In this document: piece by piece, positions 1-5,588 of the stretch
How positions within the stretch are numbered: the stretch's first letter is position 1
Layout of the letters: each line of letters begins with the position of its first letter
Source of the DNA: Rikenella microfusus
GTDB taxonomy: Bacteria > Bacteroidota > Bacteroidia > Bacteroidales > SZUA-534
Assembly: GCA_020719105.1 (NCBI GenBank)
Contig: DYQV01000184.1
Coordinates: 1-5,665 of the forward strand
Length of the DNA: 5,665 bases
Direction of reading: 5' to 3'
The notes under the pieces: model-generated
Database searches by the model: none
The model's input: the letters and a program-made list of their open reading frames with translations, nothing else
Told to the model about the DNA's origin: nothing
Program-made: the position numbers and the translations under genes

Positions 1-387
1 TCGCACATTCACACCTTTCGCTGTGCTCAGGTATGAATAAAGCGGGTTAATAAGCCCCATAAGCATTTTTGATATGCTAGTAAGTTTATCTATCAATCGC
101 TGATAATCCTTTTGATCCATAAATCGAAGGTTTAAAGAAATCAATAATTGGGTATCTAACTCAGCAGCGGAACCCAATGAAATATATAAAAATTGAATAA
201 ATTCTTTTTTATGATTTCTAGCAGAACCTTCGGCAATATTTGAAGGTATTGAAACAGCAGATTTACTAACATGAGCGGTCAAACCAAATAGTTCCTCTTT
301 AGGAAACCTGTTGGTAGCTTGATATATATCAGCTACCAATTCAATACTTAATTTATAAACGTCCAAATCTTTATGCGTTTTTACCAT
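1..387 (-). CDS. Four-helix-bundle protein (IVP/S23-like), C-terminus cut by window edge
   Basis: This frame opens with ATG at 387 and stays open for 129 codons to position 1, so the stop lies outside the window. It matches the bacterial four-helix-bundle family, whose members are often encoded as intervening sequences in 23S rRNA genes or as free-standing genes in Bacteroidota. Visible hallmarks are an N-terminal KTHKDLDVYKLSIELV-type helix, the family signature SIPSNIAEG at residues 46-54, GSAAELDTQL at 72-81, and a last helix ending KMLMGLI at 107-113. Family members are usually about 115-125 residues, so the stop is probably only a few codons away; the tail after residue 113 is not one I recognise. 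The biochemical role of the family is unknown. The proteins are small, helical and presumably cytosolic. The gene starts 64 bp after the hisH stop in the same direction. Family assignment is confident; function is not. Confidence 0.9.
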   Translation of the reverse strand, partial: MVKTHKDLDVYKLSIELVADIYQATNRFPKEELFGLTAHVSKSAVSIPSNIAEGSARNHKKEFIQFLYISLGSAAELDTQLLISLNLRFMDQKDYQRLIDKLTSISKMLMGLINPLYSYLSTAKGVNVR

Positions 388-422
388 AATGCTTACATAA
401 AGTATATATCACTTTCATTTTA

Positions 423-450
423 CTAAATACCAATCACTAATTACCAATTA
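423..450. repeat. Degenerate tandem heptamer repeat, four units
   Basis: Four consecutive 7-bp units fill most of the short gap between hisH and the four-helix-bundle gene. On the plus strand they read CTAAATA, CCAATCA, CTAATTA and CCAATTA, or a TAATTGG-like heptamer on the coding strand. Units differ at one to three positions but the 7-bp phase is exact. The array ends one base before the hisH stop codon. Such heptamer runs look like the low-complexity intergenic repeats of some Bacteroidota genomes. No function can be read from the sequence. Confidence 0.65.
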
Positions 451-451
451 C

Positions 452-1072
452 TTAAAGATCAACAAAGTTTTTCAGCAGTAATTCCCCTACATCGTGGCTT
501 TTTTCGGGATGGTATTGCACCCCAAAAATGTTGTTCTTTTCAACCGCCGAACAAAAACGATATTCATATTCTGTTTCATTCAGTAAATCTTCCCGTTCAT
601 TCAGCAACAGATGGTATGAATGAACAAAATAGAATTCCGATAAGTCGGGAATGCCTTTCATTAACAAGCTTTCTTTTGATTTTATTATTTGGTTCCACCC
701 CATGTGGGGAACTTTGCTTTTAACGGTATCTTTTACTTTAAAACGGACAACTTCGGCATCTATCCAGCCCATTCCATAAACATTTCCCTCTTCACTTGAA
801 TTTGCCAAAAGTTGCATCCCTAAACAAATACCTAGGATGGGTTTTTGTTTAACCAGGACGGACTCATTCAGCGCATCAATTAAGCGGAGGGTTTTCAGGG
901 TTTCTATGGCCTTTTTAAAATGTCCCACCCCCGGTAAAATAATTTTATCAGCATTTAGAATATCAGCAGGGTTCGATGAAACAACCACTTCGGCATTTAG
1001 CCGGAGCAGCTTTTTACGCACCGAGAGTAAGTTTCCCATTCCGTAATCAACGATAACCAATTTATTTTGCAT
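452..1072 (-). CDS. hisH: Imidazole glycerol phosphate synthase glutaminase subunit HisH (possibly the LPS-cluster paralogue)
   Basis: This is a complete class I glutamine amidotransferase of 206 residues, the normal HisH length. HisH hydrolyses glutamine and passes ammonia through its partner HisF, which makes imidazole glycerol phosphate and AICAR from PRFAR in histidine synthesis. The catalytic triad is visible: Cys83 in GICLGMQLL, then His188 and Glu190 in VQYHPEKS. Other family marks are DYGMGN at 9-14, LPGVGHF at 46-52 and the HisH-specific VPHMGWN at 121-127. The ATG at 1072 has a clear Shine-Dalgarno 6 nt upstream. The neighbours are not his genes: a coiled-coil gene lies upstream and a four-helix-bundle gene downstream. 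HisH/HisF paralogues occur in surface-polysaccharide clusters with a WbpG/PseA-type amidotransferase. The context and the HPEKSH ending fit that alternative, but hisF or wbpG would have to lie beyond the left edge. Confidence 0.95.
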   Translation of the reverse strand: MQNKLVIVDYGMGNLLSVRKKLLRLNAEVVVSSNPADILNADKIILPGVGHFKKAIETLKTLRLIDALNESVLVKQKPILGICLGMQLLANSSEEGNVYGMGWIDAEVVRFKVKDTVKSKVPHMGWNQIIKSKESLLMKGIPDLSEFYFVHSYHLLLNEREDLLNETEYEYRFCSAVEKNNIFGVQYHPEKSHDVGELLLKNFVDL

Positions 1073-1078
1073 CCGTTT

Positions 1079-1083
1079 CTCCT
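1079..1083 (-). promoter_or_regulatory. Shine-Dalgarno of hisH overlapping the upstream stop codon
   Basis: On the coding strand the junction reads TAGGAGAAACGGATG. The AGGAG motif begins inside the TAG stop of the coiled-coil gene and sits 6 nt before the hisH ATG. A strong Shine-Dalgarno stands out here because the other starts in the window have none. A ribosome ending on the upstream gene would sit on the hisH initiation site, which suggests translational coupling and one shared transcript. Confidence 0.75.
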
Positions 1084-2128
1084 ATGAGCGGCTATTGGAA
1101 TCGACTACTTTTTCATAAACCTGCATTTTACCGGAACTTTCAATGGCTTTAATGGCAATATCTTTAACGTTTTTGTCGGCTAGATTGGCTTTATCGGAAA
1201 GTTCCTTTATAAACGCCTCTTGCTCTTTCAATTTTTGCCGTAGGGTTTCAATGGTCTGTTCTTTAAGTTTTGTTTCGCCTTCATTTTGTTTGTCGGTAAG
1301 CTGTTTTTCAAAATCGAACTGAATGGTGAGTTTTTCTATCGCCTTCTTTTCGGTTTCGGCAATGGCTTTTTGCAATTCAGTGGGGAATTTATCCACTTTA
1401 ACCCGCAAATCTCTCAATTCGGTTTCTGCATCTCTTACAAGTTGCTCTCGCTCCGAAATCTCTTTTTCAAAGGTGGCTTGTTTTTCTTTAAGTTCTTTGT
1501 CCAGCAATAATTTCTTTTCCAAATAGGCATCCGCCTCTTTTTTACGCTCCAGGTTGAGGGTGTAAGTATATTCCTCCTCTTCGCGGATGCGTTTTTTGTC
1601 TGTTTCGGATTTCAGCTCTTTTTGCTGATTCTCCCATAATGTTTTTTCAGTATTTCGTTGCTCTTTTAAGGTTTTTATCTCTGTTTCAAATAGTTCTTTT
1701 TGTTGAGCCATGGAGCTTTCAAATGCCTCTGTTTTGGCATTCATCTCCCGCTCAAAAACCTCTTTCTTTTCTTTTTGTGCCATTAAAATAGTTACCAGGG
1801 AATCGGTGTTGGCACTTATCTGATATAATTCTTCGAGGTTTTTGTTTTCGAGGCCGATGGCCTGTTGAACGGTTTCTAGTTTTTGTTGCTCAGCTACCAA
1901 CTGTTCACCCAGGGCATCGAGTTCCTTTGAAATCTGTACCTTCAAGCTTGCCAAATTGTTGATTATTGAATCGGTGGTTAAGGCCGAAGCTTTTTTAATG
2001 GTTTCTTCTTTTTTTTGTTCGGTTTGCTGTTGCTTGGGTGCATCCGATTTCATCTCCTGTACTTTTTTCAGCATCTCTTCGTACGCTGCCAGTATCTCAT
2101 TTTTGGTGCTTTTAGGGGTTATTTCCAT
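1082..2128 (-). CDS. Long coiled-coil protein of unknown function
   Basis: The product has 348 residues and I recognise no enzymatic domain. Residues 1-26 form a short helical head beginning MEITPKSTKNEILAAYEEML. A Lys/Gln/Glu-rich linker follows at about 27-47. From about 53 to 315 the protein is almost unbroken heptad-like helix rich in Glu, Lys, Gln and Leu, broken mainly by Pro249. A conserved-looking tail, KNVKDIAIKAIESSGK, lies at 319-334. I see no Cys or His, only one Trp (165), and no signal peptide or membrane segment, so a cytosolic rod or scaffold is likely. Similarity searches would tend to return SMC- or myosin-like hits because of composition. The ATG at 2128 lacks a Shine-Dalgarno but is preceded by an A/T-rich leader. 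I see no good TAnnTTTG promoter directly upstream, so it may be read from the DUF6922 promoter. It is coupled to hisH downstream. Confidence 0.85.
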   Translation of the reverse strand: MEITPKSTKNEILAAYEEMLKKVQEMKSDAPKQQQTEQKKEETIKKASALTTDSIINNLASLKVQISKELDALGEQLVAEQQKLETVQQAIGLENKNLEELYQISANTDSLVTILMAQKEKKEVFEREMNAKTEAFESSMAQQKELFETEIKTLKEQRNTEKTLWENQQKELKSETDKKRIREEEEYTYTLNLERKKEADAYLEKKLLLDKELKEKQATFEKEISEREQLVRDAETELRDLRVKVDKFPTELQKAIAETEKKAIEKLTIQFDFEKQLTDKQNEGETKLKEQTIETLRQKLKEQEAFIKELSDKANLADKNVKDIAIKAIESSGKMQVYEKVVDSNSRS

Positions 2129-2166
2129 AACTAAATTATTTTTTGGTATTAATAAAGTTTAACTAT

Positions 2167-2292
2167 TTAATCGGTACTCTGAAAAGACAGAGCTGTTCCA
2201 CCAACCAACCGGAACGCTTCGAATTGCGGGAAACGTTGAATTTTAATCAGGAGTTCCAGTGTGAGGGGTTCAACTGTCTTTCGGTATAACAT
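2167..2292 (-). pseudogene. Truncated AbiEii-type nucleotidyltransferase toxin (N-terminal 41 codons only)
   Basis: A short frame starts with ATG at 2292, inside the 3' end of the DUF6922 gene, and stops with TAA at 2167-2169. Its 41 residues begin MLYRKTVEPLTLELL and continue to RLVGGTALSFQ at residues 28-38, then end STD. This is the classic opening of AbiEii/AbiGii-type nucleotidyltransferase toxins, where LVGGTAL is normally followed by QxGHRxSxDIDLF, which holds the catalytic aspartates. Here homology stops right after LSFQ, so the active-site DxD and the roughly 200 residues usual for the rest of the protein are missing. Neither other frame rescues it before the coiled-coil gene. The start overlaps the upstream gene by 46 bp, the arrangement expected of an intact two-gene toxin unit, so this is a deletion remnant and not a chance match. 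It might still be translated as a peptide. Confidence 0.78.
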
Positions 2293-2540
2293 CGGAATTC
2301 ATTAATTGCTGTTTTAGTATATAACGATATAAAATTCAGGGATTTAGACGACATGCACCTGATTTTTAATGCCGCCTCCTTAATTTCCTGTTTTGTAAAA
2401 TAATTTGAAATAAGTTTCCAATCATTCCATACTCCATAATCAAGTACCCTGCCAATCAGCCATATTTTATTCTTTTCAATATCAATATCATCTATATTGA
2501 CATCCCAAAACAGGTGCGGCGAAAATTGTTTTATATCCAT
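2247..2540 (-). CDS. DUF6922 family protein, putative partner of an AbiEii-type toxin
   Basis: The product has 97 residues from the ATG at 2540; a TTG six bases further up is open but less likely. It resembles DUF6922 proteins, short and mostly helical and best known from Bacteroidota. Recognisable pieces are LFWDVNIDDIDIEKNKIWLI near the start, GRVLDYGVWNDWKLISNYF in the middle, KSLNFI further on, and the family-like ending FRCYTERQLNPSHWN. Genes of this family commonly precede an AbiEii-type nucleotidyltransferase and are presumed to act as the antitoxin or first component; that role is inferred from gene neighbourhood. Here the toxin frame overlaps the 3' end but is truncated, which leaves this gene orphaned. 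A good Bacteroidetes-type promoter lies directly upstream. The frame has no stop or frameshift, so it may still be expressed. The family call rests on recalled sequence similarity. Confidence 0.82.
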   Translation of the reverse strand: MDIKQFSPHLFWDVNIDDIDIEKNKIWLIGRVLDYGVWNDWKLISNYFTKQEIKEAALKIRCMSSKSLNFISLYTKTAINEFRCYTERQLNPSHWNS

Positions 2541-2560
2541 GGTCAATTTCTGATTTTAAG

Positions 2561-2591
2561 CAAAGTTAATCAACTTGGCCGAGGTGGCAAA
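2561..2591 (-). promoter_or_regulatory. Bacteroidetes-type promoter of the DUF6922 gene
   Basis: On the minus strand a TTTG (2588-2591) is followed after 19 nt by TAACTTTG (2561-2568). This matches the Bacteroidetes -33 TTTG and -7 TAnnTTTG consensus with usual spacing. It would start a transcript roughly 15 nt before the ATG at 2540. It is the only promoter in the window with both elements intact, and it may serve the whole DUF6922, coiled-coil and hisH series. Confidence 0.62.
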
Positions 2592-2733
2592 TGAAGAAAC
2601 GTTTATTTTGGAACCCTTCCAAATCCGATTGTTTTCAGAGTTTTCTTGCTTGTTCTAAATTTATTTGATAAAACAACTGGGACTTAAATACTTGCGGAAC
2701 CTTTTGTATCTTTTCTTGTGATTTGTGTAACAA
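2566..2733 (-). other. Possible decayed reading frame in the gap between DUF6922 and the ATPase
   Basis: In one minus-strand frame, 33 codons run from after a TAA (2734-2736) to a TGA (2635-2637). The same frame then runs 22 more codons to a TAA at 2566-2568. The translation looks protein-like, for example QVFKSQLFYQINLEQARKL before the TGA and LEGFQNKRFFICHLGQVD after it. There is no good start codon and no family I can name. It overlaps the DUF6922 promoter. It could be the relic of a gene or an expressed-looking accident. The rest of 2541-2813 holds only weak hairpins, such as TTTGGAA-CCC-TTCCAAA at 2607-2623. Confidence 0.25.
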
Positions 2734-2813
2734 TTACATATGGCTAATTAATGCATCCATATTGCGTTTAATGGTTTTTAAATTAACTTGGTTAAATAAA
2801 ATGACTTAACTGC

Positions 2814-4055
2814 TTAAAATTCAGGTAACGCATAATATGTTAAGAATTTTAGTTTTGTTTCATTTATCATTAGTTCCGATTCAAAATTTCTGTTAATAAT
2901 CCATGCTTCCTTTGGCTTGTATTTGTCAATAAAACTTCTGAACGATCGTGAAATAGTTGGTTTGCTTATTTCCCCATATTTTATCTCAATGGGCAAAACG
3001 CCCGACGATCGGTTGATAACAAAATCAACTTCGGCTTTATCGGTTGTGCGCCAAAAATGCAAGGATGAATTACTTAATTGCACCCGGCTTTTTAAAAGGT
3101 TGTACACAAAATTCTGAAAAATAAAACCCATTTGGTCAGGTAATGCTATCTTTCCCATTTGTCCAACGGCAAAATTGCGCAACCCTAAATCAACAAAATA
3201 GTAGGTTGGCGATTTGGTAATCTCTTTTAAAACATTAGTAAAATAAGGTGCAACATAATTAATACAGAATGTTTTTTCGGCATACCATAAATATCTTTTT
3301 AGGGTAGCTACCGCCAAACCGCAGTTTTTTGCCAATTCACTATAATTTACAATGTTGCCGGTTTGGGAGGCCAATATCCGAATTAACAATTGGAATACCT
3401 CCGGGCGTTCAATTTTCAGCAGATAAACCAAATCCTTTTGTACATAACTGTTGAATATTTCATTCATTAATTTGATTTTTTCCGAAAGGGTGATTTCTGA
3501 CACTATTCGGGGGTAACCACCAAAATTCAAATATTCTAACAGAAATTCCTGAGTTTGTTGTTTTTCCAATTCAAAAAATTGGACTAAGCGATTGGTATAT
3601 TTGTAGTTGGTTTTAAAATTGATAAACTCTGTAAATGTTACCGGTTCCATTTCAAACAGCCTTTTTCTGCCGGCCAACGATTCATGAATTTTTTCTTTTA
3701 ATTCTAAGCTTCCCGATCCGGTAATTATAAATTTATAGTTTAGATTTCGATCGTATAAACCCTTTAAAAACAAACCGGCATTTTCAACCCGTTGAATTTC
3801 ATCGATAAAAACATAACCGGAGCCTCCAATTTCTAACTCAATTTTTTTTATTAATGTGTCTTGCGAAACGAAATAGATGGCATGTGAATCAATATCAAGA
3901 TTTAGGAAAAGCACCTTTTTATTTTGCGATTGCAACTCGGAAATTATTTCTTGCATTAAGGTGGTTTTTCCAACTTGCCGCGCCCCGGTAATTATGGATA
4001 TTTCTTTTTTATCAAGATGCTCAATTATTTCATTTTTGATATTCCGTTTAATCAT
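2814..4055 (-). CDS. AAA_14/DUF4143 family ATPase
   Basis: The product has 413 residues from ATG at 4055, giving the typical MIKR start; a GTG three codons upstream is the alternative. The N-terminal P-loop ATPase domain has Walker A GARQVGKTT at 24-32, Walker B YVFIDEIQ at 81-88 (Asp85, Glu86), a TGSGS sensor-like motif at 112-116 and LAGRK at 128-132. A winged-helix-like middle section spans about 218-265. The C-terminal DUF4143 region contains HFWRTTDKAEVDFVI at 333-347 and LPIEIKYG at 354-361, a D...ExK pattern like the PD-(D/E)XK nuclease fold. These predicted cytosolic ATPases are abundant in bacteria and archaea, and their substrate is unknown. The gene follows a paralogue in the same direction after 162 bp and has its own candidate promoter embedded in 33-bp repeats. 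Length and motifs are complete. No Shine-Dalgarno is seen. Confidence 0.92.
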   Translation of the reverse strand: MIKRNIKNEIIEHLDKKEISIITGARQVGKTTLMQEIISELQSQNKKVLFLNLDIDSHAIYFVSQDTLIKKIELEIGGSGYVFIDEIQRVENAGLFLKGLYDRNLNYKFIITGSGSLELKEKIHESLAGRKRLFEMEPVTFTEFINFKTNYKYTNRLVQFFELEKQQTQEFLLEYLNFGGYPRIVSEITLSEKIKLMNEIFNSYVQKDLVYLLKIERPEVFQLLIRILASQTGNIVNYSELAKNCGLAVATLKRYLWYAEKTFCINYVAPYFTNVLKEITKSPTYYFVDLGLRNFAVGQMGKIALPDQMGFIFQNFVYNLLKSRVQLSNSSLHFWRTTDKAEVDFVINRSSGVLPIEIKYGEISKPTISRSFRSFIDKYKPKEAWIINRNFESELMINETKLKFLTYYALPEF

Positions 4056-4068
4056 AGCAAACACTTTT

Positions 4069-4167
4069 TATCGGGTAAAAACGAATGCAAACATACAAAA
4101 ATATCGGGTTAAAACGAACATGCATGTATCAAATTATCGGGATAAAATTGCAACAATGGAAAAGCAA
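4069..4167. repeat. Three tandem 33-bp direct repeats with dyad cores upstream of the ATPase
   Basis: TATCGGG occurs at 4069, 4102 and 4135, exactly 33 bp apart each time. The first two units share TATCGGGTWAAAACGAA (17 bp, one difference); the third keeps only TATCGGG plus TAAAA and has drifted. Inside units 1 and 2 is a dyad, TCGnnTwwAnnCGA (4071-4084 and 4104-4117), so they look like binding sites for a dimeric protein. Unit 1 lies in the 5' untranslated region, and unit 2 lies over the -33 region of the presumed promoter. Operator function is inferred. Confidence 0.7.
4088..4118 (-). promoter_or_regulatory. Candidate promoter of the 2814-4055 ATPase
   Basis: TATGTTTG at 4088-4095 fits the -7 consensus TAnnTTTG. 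A weak -33 match, TTCG at 4115-4118, sits 19 nt upstream and lies within repeat unit 2. A second TAnnTTTG match, TATTTTTG, lies directly adjacent at 4096-4103 but has no -33 partner at a sensible distance. The predicted leader is about 25 nt. Confidence 0.42.
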
Positions 4168-4217
4168 TTCATTATTTTCGCTAAAGTGAGTCAAGTTACA
4201 CGAATGGGCATTATTTT

Positions 4218-5432
4218 TTAATATAAAAATCCAAATAACCATAAGGGTATTCGATTTGCAAATCCAGTTTCTATATCATCCATAGCTATAAAAGCATGTT
4301 CAATATTTAATAATTGCTTGTTAACCTTATTTTTACCGCCAACTTCGATGGTATATTTTTCATCAACTAAAAAATCTCCACTTTTTGGATAAGTTAGTTG
4401 ATGGCAGCTCTTGAGCTGGTTGAATAAAATGGTTTCTCTTACCGTCCCCAAATTTATGTTATGTTCCGAAAATGCGTACATCAAATTTGTGTTGTCGAGG
4501 TACAATTTATCTGGTTTGTTCATTATTTGATTACCTGATGCTTTGGCACTTAACGATTTTACCAACTCTGCTTTTTCCAAATAGTTGAGGTATTTTAATA
4601 GCGTACGGTAGTCGGCAATAAATAATTGATCAGAAAGTTTTGTCAGGTTAGGAGTATAAGGAACGGTTTTGCTTAACATTGAAAGCAAGCGTTTTAACCT
4701 GAGCGATGTTTCAAAATTGATTTCGGTTACCGAAGGAATATCTGTTTCTAGAATAACATTGGTAACTTCATTGAGCCGCTGGTAATAATTATCAAGACCT
4801 TCGGTATAAAAGGGATAATAGCCCCACTTAATGTAATTTTGAAAGTGCGGAATAATTTTAATTTTTTGTATAATGTTTAAAGCTATCTCCTGATGATTTT
4901 CAATGATAGTATCAAGGGATTGAGCTTGAAAATTATACTCACCACTGAGCAACAGATATTCGCGGAACGACAACCCCGAAAGGTGATAGCTTATTTTACG
5001 GCGGCTTAAATCACCTAAACCTTTATAAAGCTGCAAAATGGATGAACCTGAATAAATTTGAAATAGTGCGGGATAGGAATCATAAATATTTTTGATTTCA
5101 AGCGACCAATCCAACCCTTTTTCCTTTTTCGGATATTTATGTACTTCATCAATAAAAAGGTATTTACCCCCATTTTTATGATACCAGTCTGCCAATTCGA
5201 CCAATTTGTGACTAAAAAAATATGCGTTATCGAGCGAAATATACAAAACCGAATCCCCTTGCTTCTGGAGTTCATAAGCTTTTTGCAACATTAACGTTGT
5301 TTTCCCCACTCCTCTGGCACCTTTTATTTCAATTAATCTATTGGTCCAGTTTATTTTAGAATATAATGCCCTAACAAACTTATTGTTTGTAGATTGAATT
5401 AATCGCGTACTGGTTTCTATTAATGGTTCCAT
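4218..5432 (-). CDS. AAA_14/DUF4143 family ATPase
   Basis: This complete 404-residue protein starts with ATG at 5432. The P-loop domain has Walker A GARGVGKTT at 38-46, Walker B KYLFIDEVHKY at 90-100 (Asp95, Glu96), a YSGSS motif at 127-131 and SRRK at 143-146. A helical and winged-helix-like section covers about 240-295. The C-terminal DUF4143 part has GDFLVDEKYTIEVGGKNK at 352-369, a degenerate PD-(D/E)XK-like strand pair with the EVGGKNK form, and ends IPLWLFGFLY, an ending I associate with this subfamily. The downstream ATPase shares the fold but belongs to another branch: its C-terminus has IEIKYG instead. No partner protein is encoded beside it, so the substrate and role are unknown. 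A TAnnTTTG box and a perfect inverted repeat lie upstream. No terminator is evident after its stop. Confidence 0.92.
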   Translation of the reverse strand: MEPLIETSTRLIQSTNNKFVRALYSKINWTNRLIEIKGARGVGKTTLMLQKAYELQKQGDSVLYISLDNAYFFSHKLVELADWYHKNGGKYLFIDEVHKYPKKEKGLDWSLEIKNIYDSYPALFQIYSGSSILQLYKGLGDLSRRKISYHLSGLSFREYLLLSGEYNFQAQSLDTIIENHQEIALNIIQKIKIIPHFQNYIKWGYYPFYTEGLDNYYQRLNEVTNVILETDIPSVTEINFETSLRLKRLLSMLSKTVPYTPNLTKLSDQLFIADYRTLLKYLNYLEKAELVKSLSAKASGNQIMNKPDKLYLDNTNLMYAFSEHNINLGTVRETILFNQLKSCHQLTYPKSGDFLVDEKYTIEVGGKNKVNKQLLNIEHAFIAMDDIETGFANRIPLWLFGFLY

Positions 5433-5448
5433 TTAAATATCATTGCTA

Positions 5449-5456
5449 CAAATATA
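5449..5456 (-). promoter_or_regulatory. Candidate -7 box of the 4218-5432 ATPase
   Basis: TATATTTG on the minus strand matches TAnnTTTG exactly and lies 16 nt before the ATG, implying a leader of about 10 nt. No TTTG is present 19-21 nt upstream; that interval falls at the edge of the inverted repeat. The promoter may therefore depend on an activator, or be occluded by a repressor bound there. Confidence 0.5.
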
Positions 5457-5464
5457 TATAAAAA

Positions 5465-5510
5465 CGGAATAGAATCCGTGTTTTCTAAATAAATTATGGA
5501 TTCTATTCCG
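5465..5510. promoter_or_regulatory. Perfect 13-bp inverted repeat upstream of the ATPase, likely operator pair
   Basis: CGGAATAGAATCC (5465-5477) and its exact reverse complement GGATTCTATTCCG (5498-5510) are separated by 20 bp. Each arm is itself nearly palindromic (GGAnTnnAnTCC), so the element can be read as two dimer sites with centres 32 bp apart. The arm near the gene is centred 19 bp upstream of the candidate -7 box. A hairpin with a 20-nt loop is possible but there is no T-run, so a terminator is unlikely. A regulatory role is inferred. Confidence 0.7.
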
Positions 5511-5588
5511 CTTTTCCTCCATAGGGAGGTGAGGATGTTTTATTATGGATGTAGGGCAACCGCATTTAGAAATAAAAACAAAAACAGT

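Noticed and set aside
2178..2191. CTCTG...CAGAG hairpin as a terminator before the coiled-coil gene
   Set aside because: The stem is only 5 bp, has no T-run on either strand, and the bases are explained as codons of the toxin remnant.
4069..4167. CRISPR array or plasmid-type iterons
   Set aside because: There are only three units with diverging sequence and no separate unique spacers, no cas genes and no replication initiator nearby. A promoter operator explanation fits better.
3877..4221. Plus-strand 114-codon open frame across the ATPase start and the 33-bp repeats
   Set aside because: It is antisense to Walker-motif coding sequence and its second half is the repeat region; the repeats, not a protein, explain its pattern.
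5015..5275. Minus-strand 86-codon open frame inside the first ATPase gene
   Set aside because: It lies wholly within the well-supported ATPase in another frame and shows no domain.
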